From: Nocardia vinacea
GTDB lineage: Bacteria > Actinomycetota > Actinomycetes > Mycobacteriales > Mycobacteriaceae
Assembly: GCF_035920345.1 (NCBI RefSeq)
Contig: NZ_CP109149.1
Coordinates: 8,122,001-8,186,000 of the forward strand
Length of the DNA stretch: 64,000 nucleotides
Reading direction: 5' to 3'
The translations under genes were made by a program, and so were the position numbers. How positions within the stretch are numbered: position 1 is the first letter of the stretch; every line of letters begins with the position of its first letter. Positions 17,832 through 26,369 of the stretch are shown here, piece after piece. A model generated the notes under the pieces. That model saw only the letters and a program-made list of their open reading frames with translations. It ran no database searches and was not told where the DNA came from.

Positions 17832-20453
17832 ATGTCTTTACCGGGGGCGCAGACCATCACCGTGCGCCATGATGGAACCGAACGGGTCTTCGATTCGAAT
17901 CAACAGGTCACGATGGGCCGCGCACCGGAAGTGACGTTGTTCGTGGACAGCCCACTGGTCTCGCGGGTGCATGCGACGCTCGCCTGGCAGGGGAACAGCT
18001 GGGTACTCACCGACAATGGCAGCACCAACGGCGTTTTCGTGGATGCGCGGCGATTGAGTCAGCCGGTGCCGATCAATCGGCCCACGCAGGTGCGGCTCGG
18101 TGATGCGATCAGCGGTCCGCTGCTGCATCTGCTGCCCGCGACGCCGGCCCGGCCGCAGCGGCCACCGGTCGCGCAACCGCCGTCGTCGCAGCCACAGTCG
18201 TCGGTGCCCCAGGGGTATCAGCATCCCCGGCGGACACCGCAGGCACCGCCACCATCCCAGCAGCGTCCGGAACAGCATCTCCCACAGCAGCGTCCGGAAC
18301 ACGCGCCTTCGCAGCCGCAGCCCCAGCAGCGTCCGGAACAGCACCTCCCACAGCAGCCGCCCTCGCAACCCCAGCTCCAGCAGCCACCGCCATCCCAGCC
18401 GCAGCAGCCGAACGTCAATATGACCTTCAAGGCCGACACCTCGATGCTGCCGCCGGTCCGCTCCCGCCAGTCCACCGCGGCGATCGCCAGGGCCGACCGT
18501 TTGCCGCCGGGCGGACTCAATATCGGTCGTACGTCCGATAATCAGATCGTCGTCAACGATCCGCTGGCCTCGCGCAAGCACGCCCGCCTGGTCGCGGCAT
18601 CCGAGGGCCTGACCATCGAGGACCTCGGCTCGGCCAACGGCACCTTCGTCAACGGCCGTCGCGAGCAGCGCACGGTGCTGCGCGAGCGCGACATCATCAC
18701 CATCGGCAATATCGACTTCGTCGTCCAGCAGGGCACGCTGGTGCATCGGCAGAAGCCGGTCGCCGAACAGGGTCTGCACGTGCACGGCGTCGGATTCACC
18801 GTCGAGGGCAATAAGCAGCTGCTCGTCGATGTGAATATGCAGGCGGGGCGGGGCACGCTCACCGCACTCATCGGTCCTTCCGGTGCGGGCAAATCGACGC
18901 TCTCGAAATTGATCGCGGGCAGCACGCAGCCCTCCGGCGGTGTGGTCACCTTCGAAGGTCGCAATCTGCACGCCGAATACGAGGCGCTGCGTTCCCGCAT
19001 CGGCATGGTGCCGCAGGACGATGTGCTGCACCGTCAGCTGACCGTGCGCCAAGCCCTCGGCTACGCCGCTGAACTTCGACTGCCGCCGGACAACTCGAAG
19101 GCCGACCGCCAGCAGGTGATCGACGGTGTGCTGAAAGAACTTTCGCTCACCGAACATGCCGAGACCAGGGTGGACCGGCTCTCCGGCGGTCAGCGCAAGC
19201 GCGCGTCGGTGGCGCTGGAACTGCTCACCGGTCCGTCGCTGCTGATCCTGGACGAACCGACCTCGGGTCTGGATCCGGCGCTGGACCGTCAGGTGATGAC
19301 GATGCTGCGCGAGCTGGCCGATGCCGGGCGCACCGTCATCGTGGTCACCCACTCGGTGGCCTGCCTGGACATGTGTGATCAGGTGCTGTTGCTCGCACCC
19401 GGAGGCAAGACGGCCTTCTGCGGTCATCCGGCCAGCGTCGGCGCGGCCATGGGCACCAGCGACTGGGCGGAGATCTTCGGGCGGGTCGCCGCGAATCCGG
19501 ATCAGGCATTCGCCGCCTACCGGTCCAGGCTGGCCTTCGCGCCGCCACCGCCACCGCCCGCGCCGCCGCGGCAGGGGTCGGCGGGCAGCCCGCCGCAATC
19601 CGGGCGCGCCAAGCAGTTCTCCACCTTGGCGCGACGGCAGGTGCGGTTGATCTTCGCCGACCGCGGTTACCTGGCGTTCCTCGTGATCCTGCCCTTTATC
19701 CTCGGTGCGCTGTCGCTGGTGGTGCCGGGCAGCAACGGTTTCCAGAGCGGTCCGCTGGAGCAAGTGCAGAGCGGCAACGAGGTGCTCTTCGTCCCGTCCG
19801 GGGGCAGCGAGACCCAGCAGCTGCTCGTCGTCTTGATTCTGGGTGCCTGCTTCATGGGGTCCACGCTGACCGTGCGCGATCTGGTCGGCGAGCGCACCAT
19901 CTTCTATCGCGAGCGCGCGGTCGGGCTTTTGCCGTCCGCGTATCTGCTCGCCAAGATCGCGGTGTTCAGCATTACCGCGTTCCTGCAGGCGGCGGTGCTG
20001 GTCGGCATCACGCTGGTCGGTAAGAAGCCGCCGCTGGAGGGTTCGGTGATTCCGAACGGGCCCGCCGAGCTCTATCTCGATATCGCGTTGACCGCGGTGT
20101 GTTGTGTGGTCTTCGGCCTGCTGCTGTCCAGTCTGGCGAAGTCCAACGAGCAGGTCATGCCGATGCTCGTGGTGATGATCATGGTTCAGCTGGTCATGGC
20201 GGGCGGCCTGATTCCGGTGACCAACCGGGTGGTGCTCGAGCAGGTCTCGTGGCTGTTTCCGGCACGGTGGGGCTATGCGGCCGGGGCGTCGACGGTGGAT
20301 ATTCGGACACTGTTCGCCAACGCGCAACCCGACGCGCTATGGAAGCACGAGTCGAATATCTGGTATCTCGATATCGGCCTGCTCGTCGCGATAACCGCGG
20401 TGTTGGCGCTCATCACCTGGCGCCGGCTGCGGTTGCGGAAGTCGAACGCGTGA
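17832..20453 (+). CDS. FHA-FHA-ABC transporter fusion (Rv1747-like)
   Basis: 873 residues. FHA domain 1 covers about residues 25-90 (MGRAPEV, SRVHATL, GSTNGVF). A Pro/Gln-rich linker (about 95-195) contains repeats. FHA domain 2 covers about 215-295 (IGRTSDNQ, SRKHARL, GSANGTF). The ABC ATPase has Walker A GPSGAGKST (348-356), signature LSGGQRKRA and Walker B LLILDEPTSGLD. The C-terminal third holds about six membrane helices of the ABC-2 type. The layout matches M. tuberculosis Rv1747, a half-transporter whose FHA domains are docked by a Ser/Thr kinase. The kinase at 5270 is an obvious local candidate regulator, but that is inference. The exported substrate is unknown. Confidence 0.93.
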   Translation: MSLPGAQTITVRHDGTERVFDSNQQVTMGRAPEVTLFVDSPLVSRVHATLAWQGNSWVLTDNGSTNGVFVDARRLSQPVPINRPTQVRLGDAISGPLLHLLPATPARPQRPPVAQPPSSQPQSSVPQGYQHPRRTPQAPPPSQQRPEQHLPQQRPEHAPSQPQPQQRPEQHLPQQPPSQPQLQQPPPSQPQQPNVNMTFKADTSMLPPVRSRQSTAAIARADRLPPGGLNIGRTSDNQIVVNDPLASRKHARLVAASEGLTIEDLGSANGTFVNGRREQRTVLRERDIITIGNIDFVVQQGTLVHRQKPVAEQGLHVHGVGFTVEGNKQLLVDVNMQAGRGTLTALIGPSGAGKSTLSKLIAGSTQPSGGVVTFEGRNLHAEYEALRSRIGMVPQDDVLHRQLTVRQALGYAAELRLPPDNSKADRQQVIDGVLKELSLTEHAETRVDRLSGGQRKRASVALELLTGPSLLILDEPTSGLDPALDRQVMTMLRELADAGRTVIVVTHSVACLDMCDQVLLLAPGGKTAFCGHPASVGAAMGTSDWAEIFGRVAANPDQAFAAYRSRLAFAPPPPPPAPPRQGSAGSPPQSGRAKQFSTLARRQVRLIFADRGYLAFLVILPFILGALSLVVPGSNGFQSGPLEQVQSGNEVLFVPSGGSETQQLLVVLILGACFMGSTLTVRDLVGERTIFYRERAVGLLPSAYLLAKIAVFSITAFLQAAVLVGITLVGKKPPLEGSVIPNGPAELYLDIALTAVCCVVFGLLLSSLAKSNEQVMPMLVVMIMVQLVMAGGLIPVTNRVVLEQVSWLFPARWGYAAGASTVDIRTLFANAQPDALWKHESNIWYLDIGLLVAITAVLALITWRRLRLRKSNA
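18258..18340 (+). repeat. Triplicated 17-bp unit in the FHA linker
   Basis: CAGCAGCGTCCGGAACA occurs three times, at 18258-18274, 18285-18301 and 18324-18340, in frame, encoding QQRPEQ/H in the Pro/Gln-rich linker between the two FHA domains. It is a likely site of replication slippage and linker-length variation. Confidence 0.85.
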
Positions 20454-20517
20454 GGGGCCGCTCAGGCGGGCTCTCACCGGATGTGGTGAGCATGTCGCTC
20501 GCGCAGCAGGCACACTT

Positions 20518-22317
20518 ATGCCTGTGACGGTGCGAGTTGGGGCAGTACATCTCGGGTGGGATGTGGTGTCCGTTGCCGCGGGCGGCGGCGGGACACCGAT
20601 CCGCCCCGTGCAGGTAGAAGGTACATACACGCCGCCGGCATATCTGCTGGCGGATTCGTCGGGTCGGCTGCATACCGCCGGAGTGGAGCGGCAGCGGCCG
20701 GATCTGGGAATGGCGATCGCCGATGTGCGCGACATCCTCGGCCATCCGCAGATCGTGGTGGCCGGTGCGACCTGGCCCGCCGAGTTGGTCTTCCGTGCCC
20801 GCATGTACAACCCGCTCGCGGCCATCGGCAAATATCTGCGCGGTAAACCGGATCTGGTCGCGCTGCCGTTCCCGGACGGCTGGCCCGACGCGAAGGTCGA
20901 CGTGTACGTCGACCTGGTCGAACGGCTGGACGTCACGGTCGAACCGCTGCCGGAAAGTGTTGCGCTGTCCGGCTATGTGCGTGCGCTCGGTCTGGTGCAG
21001 TCCCCGGACGATCGCAATCCGCGCGGCATCGGGGCGACCGGGGTGTACTCCGACGGGCGGACCATGCTGGTCGTCGCGGTGCACGGCGACGATGAACAGC
21101 CGACCGAATCGGTCGATGTGCCGGTCACCGCGGAGGCCATGCGCGATGCGCGTTCGGCCGACAATGTGGTGATCGAGGTGATGGCCGCGGCCCGCTCGAT
21201 CGGCGCGGACACCTCGACGGTGCTGCTGTCCGGCAATGTCTGCTTCAACGACGCGCTGCGCTTGGCGTTCCAGAACCATCTCGGGCACCGGTTGCATGTG
21301 GCCGATCATCCGATGCACGCGCTGGTGCTCGGTGCCTCGCATCTGCTGGTGACCGATAACGAGAACGGTGAGCCGGAGTCGGCGGGACGGCATGCCGAGC
21401 CGGCGTCGCCGCCGCGGGTGTGGCAGGTGGAGTCGGCGCCGTATCAGGCCGAATCGGCACAGCAGCAGGTGCCTTCGGCGCAGCGGGAGGTGGAGGCCGC
21501 GCAGGCATTGTCGGCGCAGCGGCAGGCCGGGGCGTCGCAGGGGCGGTCGGATGTGCCATCTCGTTCGGAGCAGGCCGGCCGGCCGGAACAGGGGCCGGTG
21601 CGTTCGGAGCAAGGGCCGGTCCGGCCAGAGCACGGGCAGGGCCAGCGCGAGGCCGGACAGTCACATCCGCCAGTCGTTCAGTATGGGCCCGGATATCCGA
21701 CTGTGCAGCCGTCGACCGAGCCGACGGGGGAGGAGCCGACCACCCGGGTCAGCCGGGAGTCCTTGCCGCCGAACCTCGCCGAGTTGGGGAGCCGATTCAC
21801 CCGCCCGCCCGGACAGTATCCGGACGAGCAGCGGCCCAGCGTTATCGGTCGGCCTCCCGCACCTCGAGGACCGGTGCCACCGATGGGTCCGCGCGGTCCC
21901 TACCAGCCGCAGCAGGACCAACCGCCGCAGTCGGAGTGGCGTCCGCGCGAATCGGACGATGACGCGGACAAACCGCGCAAGGGCAAGCGCTGGGGCAAAT
22001 TGTTCGGCGCACAGGCGGTGGCCGGTGCCGCCGCACTGGCCGCGATGGCCATGCCGTCCGGTGGTGACCGGGTCGAACTGGCCGCTTCGGTCGCCGGGGC
22101 GCCGGTCTCCTGCCCATTGACCCCGTACGTCACCAATGAGCAGCGTGAAGGCATTGCCGCGGCTCGCGGATACGACCCGGGCCTGGTGTCGGAACCGGGC
22201 GATTCCGGATTCGATGTCGCGGGTGCGGAGTGCGCGCAGCCGAGCATCGACGTCCCCCGCTACGTGGTCCCGGGCCCGCCCGGCGCCATCGACCACGGCC
22301 CGCCGATCGAGATCTGA
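20518..22317 (+). CDS. Actin/Hsp70-fold-like protein with Gln/Pro-rich linker
   Basis: 599 residues. The first 290 residues have features of an Hsp70-like fold: an opening beta segment (VGAVHLGWDVVSVAA), and near residues 238-280 a LSGNVCFNDALRL segment followed by P-x-x-A-x-x-x-G-A, as in the end of the ATPase domain. Canonical phosphate loops are weak, so ATPase activity is uncertain. A long Gln/Pro/Ala-rich stretch follows, then a weak hydrophobic segment (about 496-515) and a short tail with two cysteines. No close named homolog comes to mind. It lies 64 bp after the FHA-ABC gene on the same strand, so they may form an operon. Its architecture parallels the proteins at 2712 and 45788. Confidence 0.7.
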   Translation: MPVTVRVGAVHLGWDVVSVAAGGGGTPIRPVQVEGTYTPPAYLLADSSGRLHTAGVERQRPDLGMAIADVRDILGHPQIVVAGATWPAELVFRARMYNPLAAIGKYLRGKPDLVALPFPDGWPDAKVDVYVDLVERLDVTVEPLPESVALSGYVRALGLVQSPDDRNPRGIGATGVYSDGRTMLVVAVHGDDEQPTESVDVPVTAEAMRDARSADNVVIEVMAAARSIGADTSTVLLSGNVCFNDALRLAFQNHLGHRLHVADHPMHALVLGASHLLVTDNENGEPESAGRHAEPASPPRVWQVESAPYQAESAQQQVPSAQREVEAAQALSAQRQAGASQGRSDVPSRSEQAGRPEQGPVRSEQGPVRPEHGQGQREAGQSHPPVVQYGPGYPTVQPSTEPTGEEPTTRVSRESLPPNLAELGSRFTRPPGQYPDEQRPSVIGRPPAPRGPVPPMGPRGPYQPQQDQPPQSEWRPRESDDDADKPRKGKRWGKLFGAQAVAGAAALAAMAMPSGGDRVELAASVAGAPVSCPLTPYVTNEQREGIAAARGYDPGLVSEPGDSGFDVAGAECAQPSIDVPRYVVPGPPGAIDHGPPIEI

Positions 22318-22461
22318 CCGGTTTCATACCACTGGGGCATGGCTGGTATCGTTGCCCGTTGGCGTGTGGAACTACGTCGAGCCCTGGGTCTCCACCGGCC
22401 GCCGGGAACCGCTCGATTGCACGCCGTGGCTGGCAACACCGACTACAGACAGGGAACCACT

Positions 22462-22905
22462 GTGCCTACGTACAGCCCCAAGGCGGGTGACGTGACCCGT
22501 AAGTGGTACGTCATCGACGCCACTGACGTAGTGCTCGGCCGTCTCGCCGTCCAGGCAGCGAATCTGCTGCGCGGCAAGACCAAGCCGACCTACGCGCCGA
22601 ACTTCGATGGTGGCGACTTCGTCATCATCATCAACGCCGACAAGGTTGCCATCTCCGGCAACAAGAAGGCGGACAAGCTGATCCACCACCACAGCGGACA
22701 CCCGGGCGGCCTCAAGTCGCGCACTGTCGGTCAGGTGTTGGAGTCGCGCCCCGATCGTCTCGTGGAGAAGGCCGTCAAGGGCATGATCCCGAAGAACAAG
22801 CTCGGCAACGCCATCGCGGGCAAGCTGAAGGTCTACGCGGGCCCGACGCATCCGCACGCCGCTCAGCAGCCCATTCCGTTCGAGATCAAGCAGGTGGCCC
22901 AGTGA
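22462..22905 (+). CDS. rplM: 50S ribosomal protein L13
   Basis: 147 residues, the usual actinobacterial L13 length, opening [20 protein letters not shown] with the conserved [14 protein letters not shown] and HPGGLKSRT segments. It assembles early on 23S rRNA. The GTG at 22462 is chosen because the protein then aligns end to end with mycobacterial L13 and AGGGA lies upstream; the in-frame ATG at 22339 gives an unrelated extension. The gene overlaps rpsI by four bases (GTGA), so the two are coupled. Confidence 0.97.
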   Translation: MPTYSPKAGDVTRKWYVIDATDVVLGRLAVQAANLLRGKTKPTYAPNFDGGDFVIIINADKVAISGNKKADKLIHHHSGHPGGLKSRTVGQVLESRPDRLVEKAVKGMIPKNKLGNAIAGKLKVYAGPTHPHAAQQPIPFEIKQVAQ

Positions 22906-23402
22906 CCGCTCCTGAGGAATTCAACGAGGACTACGCCGAGGACGCCAACGTCGAGGTCGTCGACGAGGACTTCGGCTACGAGGCCGAGCCCGCCGCCTAC
23001 GCCCCGATCGTGATCGACCGCCCGGTGCAGACCGTCGGTCGTCGCAAGGAGGCCGTCGTTCGCGTGCGTTTGCTGCCGGGTACCGGCAACTTCGTGCTGA
23101 ACGGCCGCACCATCGAGGACTACTTCCCGAACAAGGTGCACCAGCAGCTGGTCAAGTCGCCGCTGGTGACCGTCGAGCGGACCGAGTCCTTCGACATCCA
23201 CGCGCGTCTCGTCGGCGGTGGCCCCTCGGGCCAGGCCGGTGCGCTGCGTCTGGCCATCGCCCGTGCGCTCATCGAGGTCACCCCGGATGACCGTCCCGCC
23301 CTGAAGCGGGCCGGCTTCCTGACACGTGACCCGCGTGCCACCGAGCGTAAGAAGTACGGCCTCAAGAAGGCCCGCAAGGCGCCGCAGTACTCGAAGCGCT
23401 GA
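22902..23402 (+). CDS. rpsI: 30S ribosomal protein S9
   Basis: 166 residues. The first 40 residues form the acidic extension seen in actinobacterial S9 proteins. The body carries [13 protein letters not shown], the GPSGQAGA loop and the basic C-terminal tail ending APQYSKR, which reaches the P-site tRNA. The GTG start overlaps the rplM stop. A strong hairpin follows at 23477. Confidence 0.97.
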   Translation: MTAPEEFNEDYAEDANVEVVDEDFGYEAEPAAYAPIVIDRPVQTVGRRKEAVVRVRLLPGTGNFVLNGRTIEDYFPNKVHQQLVKSPLVTVERTESFDIHARLVGGGPSGQAGALRLAIARALIEVTPDDRPALKRAGFLTRDPRATERKKYGLKKARKAPQYSKR

Positions 23403-23476
23403 TTTTGGCTACGTCGGCCGCCGTCATCCGGCACCCTCGAGGTGTCGGAGACGGTACGGTCGGCGGGGCACCTGTG

Positions 23477-23515
23477 CGAGAGCAGGCTCCCAGCACGGCT
23501 GGGCGCCTGCTCTCG
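23477..23515 (+). terminator. Strong hairpin after rplM-rpsI
   Basis: An outer 11-bp stem (CGAGAGCAGGC / GCCTGCTCTCG) encloses a 6-bp stem (CCCAGC/GCTGGG) with an ACG loop. The tail TGCTGTATC is not a U-run, so termination may be partial. It ends 29 bp before glmM and could set the ratio of ribosomal to glmM transcript. Confidence 0.65.
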
Positions 23516-23544
23516 TGCTGTATCTACGATGAGGGGCGAGGGTA

Positions 23545-24921
23545 GTGGGACGTTTGTTCGGCACCGACGGAGTCCGTGGGCTTGCCAATGAATCGCTGAG
23601 TCCGGAACTGGCGCTGCGGGTTTCCGGTGCCGCCGCGCAGATCCTGAGTCGCGGCAAGGAGCGTGCGCTCGCCGTGGTCGGTCGCGATCCACGCGCCAGC
23701 GGCGAGATGCTCGAGGCTGCAGTCACCGCCGGTCTGACCGCCACGGGCGTGAATGTGCTTTCGGTAGGCGTACTTCCGACTCCGGCGGTCGCATATCTGA
23801 CCGGTCTGTACGACGCCTGCCTCGGCGTAATGATCTCGGCCTCGCACAATCCCATGCCGGACAACGGAATCAAGATCTTCGCGGCCGGTGGGCACAAGCT
23901 CGACGACGTGATCGAGGACCGGATCGAGGCGTTGATCGCCGAAGACGCGACGCTGCGGCCGATCGGTGCGGGGATCGGTCGTGTGCTGAACGCCTCCGGC
24001 GCCCGCGATCACGGGCTGGTGACCCCGAATCAATACAGCGAGGCGGGCACGCACGAGCGGTACGTCGAGCATCTGGTCGAGGCGACCGGACAGGACCTGT
24101 CCGGGCTGACTGTCGTCGTCGACTGCGCGCACGGCGCGGCCTCCGAGGTCGGACCCGCGGCCTACCGTGCAGCCGGTGCGACGGTCATCGCGATCAATGC
24201 CGAACCGGACGGCCTCAACATCAATGATGGTTGCGGCTCAACGCATCTCGAACAAATTCAGCACGCGGTACGCGAGCACGGTGCCGACCTCGGCATCGCA
24301 CACGACGGCGATGCCGACCGCACGTTGGCCGTCGATGCCGACGGCGCCGTCGTCGACGGTGACGCGATCCTGGCCATCCTCGCGCTGGCCATGCACGAGA
24401 CCGGTTCGCTCGTCCAGAACACGCTGGTCGCCACGGTCATGAGCAATCTGGGCCTGCATATCGCGATGCGCGAAGCCGGAATTACCTTGCGCACCACCGC
24501 CGTTGGCGACCGGTACGTCCTCGAGGAGTTGCGTCGCGGCGGCTACAACCTCGGTGGCGAACAGTCCGGCCACGTGGTTTTCCCCGACTACGGCACCACC
24601 GGCGACGGCATCCTCACCGGACTGAAACTGATGGCTCGTATGGCGCAAACCGGCCGCACGCTGGCCGATTTGGCTTCGGTGCTGCAGACCGTGCCGCAGG
24701 TGCTGGTGAACGTCCCGGTTGCCGACAAGGCCACGGTCGCCGCCGCCCCCGAGATCCGCGAGGCGGTAGCGGAAGCCGAACGGGCCCTCGGGGACTCTGG
24801 GCGAATCCTGTTGCGCCCCAGCGGAACCGAGCAACTTGTTCGGGTGATGGTCGAGGCGACCGACCCGGTTCAAGCCCAGCAACTGGCCGACGATCTGGCC
24901 AAGCGCGTCGCCGCGGTGTAG
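23545..24921 (+). CDS. glmM: Phosphoglucosamine mutase
   Basis: 458 residues. It converts glucosamine-6-phosphate to glucosamine-1-phosphate for UDP-GlcNAc and peptidoglycan. Motifs: FGTDGVRG at the start, phosphoserine loop [11 protein letters not shown] (about 99-109), metal loop DGDADR (about 254) and phosphate-binding [12 protein letters not shown] near the C-terminus. The GTG start at 23545 is preceded by GAGGG. The gene order rplM-rpsI-glmM is conserved in mycobacteria. Confidence 0.97.
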   Translation: MGRLFGTDGVRGLANESLSPELALRVSGAAAQILSRGKERALAVVGRDPRASGEMLEAAVTAGLTATGVNVLSVGVLPTPAVAYLTGLYDACLGVMISASHNPMPDNGIKIFAAGGHKLDDVIEDRIEALIAEDATLRPIGAGIGRVLNASGARDHGLVTPNQYSEAGTHERYVEHLVEATGQDLSGLTVVVDCAHGAASEVGPAAYRAAGATVIAINAEPDGLNINDGCGSTHLEQIQHAVREHGADLGIAHDGDADRTLAVDADGAVVDGDAILAILALAMHETGSLVQNTLVATVMSNLGLHIAMREAGITLRTTAVGDRYVLEELRRGGYNLGGEQSGHVVFPDYGTTGDGILTGLKLMARMAQTGRTLADLASVLQTVPQVLVNVPVADKATVAAAPEIREAVAEAERALGDSGRILLRPSGTEQLVRVMVEATDPVQAQQLADDLAKRVAAV

Positions 24922-25080
24922 TCGGGGCCGCGGCACGATCGGCAGCACGTCTGCTCCGCCTGGGCTGCGGAAGGTAAGCCGTACTCATCTCGAGCGCTCC
25001 TTCGATCGGCCTCGATGGCCACCTGCGAGCCGGCTGCTTTTAGGTGGCGGGGCCGGTAAGGGTTGCTGCGGCACGGCGAG

Positions 25081-25107
25081 TTGTCCACAGGGAATCGGTT
25101 ATCCACA
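25081..25107 (+). promoter_or_regulatory. Two DnaA-box-like 9-mers
   Basis: TTGTCCACA at 25081-25089 and TTATCCACA at 25099-25107, same strand, 18 bp start to start. Both match the DnaA-box consensus, the first being the form common in high-GC actinobacteria. They lie 63 bp before the AbiEi-like pseudogene and far from any replication gene in the window. They could titrate DnaA or be chance. Confidence 0.35.
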
Positions 25108-25169
25108 GACTTTCTGTTTGCGCTGGTCGGGTACCGAGGGTGAGGTTTGGTTTCGCCGATAGTTGGCAT

Positions 25170-25850
25170 ATGCGACCAGGCCTGGAAGAAGTACGGGACA
25201 AGCAATTCGGGGTATTCACCTCATGGCAGGTGCTATGCGAGTACACCCGCGCGGAGATGCGAACCCTACTCGACCGAGGCGAATGGGTCCGAGTCTTCCG
25301 CGGCGTCTTCCGCGAGGTCACAACCCCACCGTCGGCCCGACTACGCGTAGAAGCGGCCCGCCTATCCATGGGCGTTCCCTCCCTCACCGCCGCCTATGAC
25401 ACCGCCGCCGAACTCCACGGTTTCGCGGTACAACACAACCATCCCACCCACGTCCTCGGCCCACAGGATTCCCGCATCGGCCGCCTCATCGTCCACCGCG
25501 ACCACGTAGACCAAGCCGAACTCGACCTCATCCAGGGCACCATCACCACCAACGCCGCCCGAACCGCAATCGACGTAGCACGAACCCTCAGCCGACCGGA
25601 CGCCTTGGCAACCCTGAACGCTGCTCTGCGCCGGGGCGTTCCACGTTCCGCGTTGACCCTCGAACTCCAACGCCACCACAGACGCCGCGGCCACAGCCAA
25701 GCCGCCGAACTCCTGGACCTTGCCCGCGCGCGCCCCCGATCCACCGCCCGCCTCCACTGCCCGAACACAAGTCCCCCCGTTCTCGAGCAATAGGCCAGCT
25801 CGATCTCCGAGTTCCGCGTCGTTCCCGCCTGGGCTGGACACCGCGCAGGC
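25170..25850 (+). pseudogene. AbiEi-type antitoxin-domain protein, frameshifted
   Basis: The N-terminal winged-helix domain of AbiEi-like proteins is visible: KQFGVFTSWQVL, then LLDRGEWVRVFRGVFRE, then an AAELHG segment and a repeated LDLIQGTITTNAARTAIDVAR region. The start ATG 25170 fits the family N-terminus. The first frame ends at 25793, but the family continuation appears to resume in another frame from about 25757 (LPEHKSPRSRAIGQLDLRV then PRRSRLGW), which resembles the linker and first strand of the C-terminal nuclease-like domain. The frame is therefore broken near 25745-25757, and the rest of the nuclease-like domain is missing. Related intact proteins have about 300 residues. Non-functional antitoxin or orphan regulator. 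Confidence 0.6.
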
Positions 25851-25884
25851 CCCCGCCTACGAGTCTCTATACCAATGCCGGCTC

Positions 25885-26266
25885 AGTCGGCTGATCTCGG
25901 AGTTCCTTGGCGTCCGCGTGACGAGCAACGCTGCCGGTGTGCCGCTGGAGGTTCATGTGGAGCCGGAGGCGTTCAAACGATCGACGCCGGAGAAACTCGG
26001 TCGGTCCATCACCGATGCCGTGCGGGCTGCGGCCGTGCAAGCCCACGAGCTGTCCCAGCAGCGGTCGCGCCGATCGCGGCGGTGGCCGGTGCGGCGCCCG
26101 ATCTACCGGATCTTGTTCCCGGCGCGCCCAGTATCAAGAACCTGGTGCAATCGCCGTTGATGCTGCGCCGACACCTGGGCTCGCGCCGATGGACGACGAA
26201 GCCGAAGATGAATAGTTCCGCAACCGTTCGTATTGGAGAGCCGGTCGTGAGCAGCTTGCGCATTGA
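25885..26266 (+). pseudogene. YbaB/EbfC-like T7SS-linked protein, broken by two frameshifts and a stop
   Basis: Three frames together give one YbaB/EbfC-like protein. Frame 1 holds the core (VTSNAAGVPLEVHVEPEAF then KRSTPEKLGRSITDAVRAAA). From about 26065 the reading moves to another frame (VAPIAAVAGAAPDLPDLVPG then APSIKNL), and near 26150 to a third (DAAPTPGLAPMDDEAEDE). That frame meets TAG at 26213, after which FRNRSYWRAGRE continues to a TGA at 26266. The restored end, E-x-F-R-N-R-S-Y-W, resembles the C-terminal EYYRRKSW of the protein at 31316. The N-terminus is also missing. The restored reading would overlap the EspC-like start at 26247, as expected in an operon. Confidence 0.65.
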
Positions 26267-26369
26267 CCCGGAAGCGCTGAAAGCCACCAAGGCCGGCTTC
26301 ACCCGGGTGGCCGACAAGGTTGAGAACCAGGATCAGAGCAACGCGAGCAAGCTGACGGAAATCACCTAG
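26247..26369 (+). pseudogene. EspC-like T7SS target, truncated to 40 codons
   Basis: GTG 26247, preceded by GGAGAG, opens MSSLRIDPEALKATKAGFTR, the typical beginning of EspC-like (ESX-secretion target) proteins of about 100 residues. The frame ends after only 40 codons at TAG 26367-26369, which overlaps the stop of the convergent ABC-F gene by four bases. The second helix and the C-terminal signal region are missing. A deletion joining this gene to the abcF end is the simplest explanation. It could still produce a short peptide. Confidence 0.6.

Noticed and set aside
17838..20327. Minus-strand open frame of 829 codons
   Set aside because: An antisense shadow of the FHA-ABC gene, His/Arg-rich with no domains.
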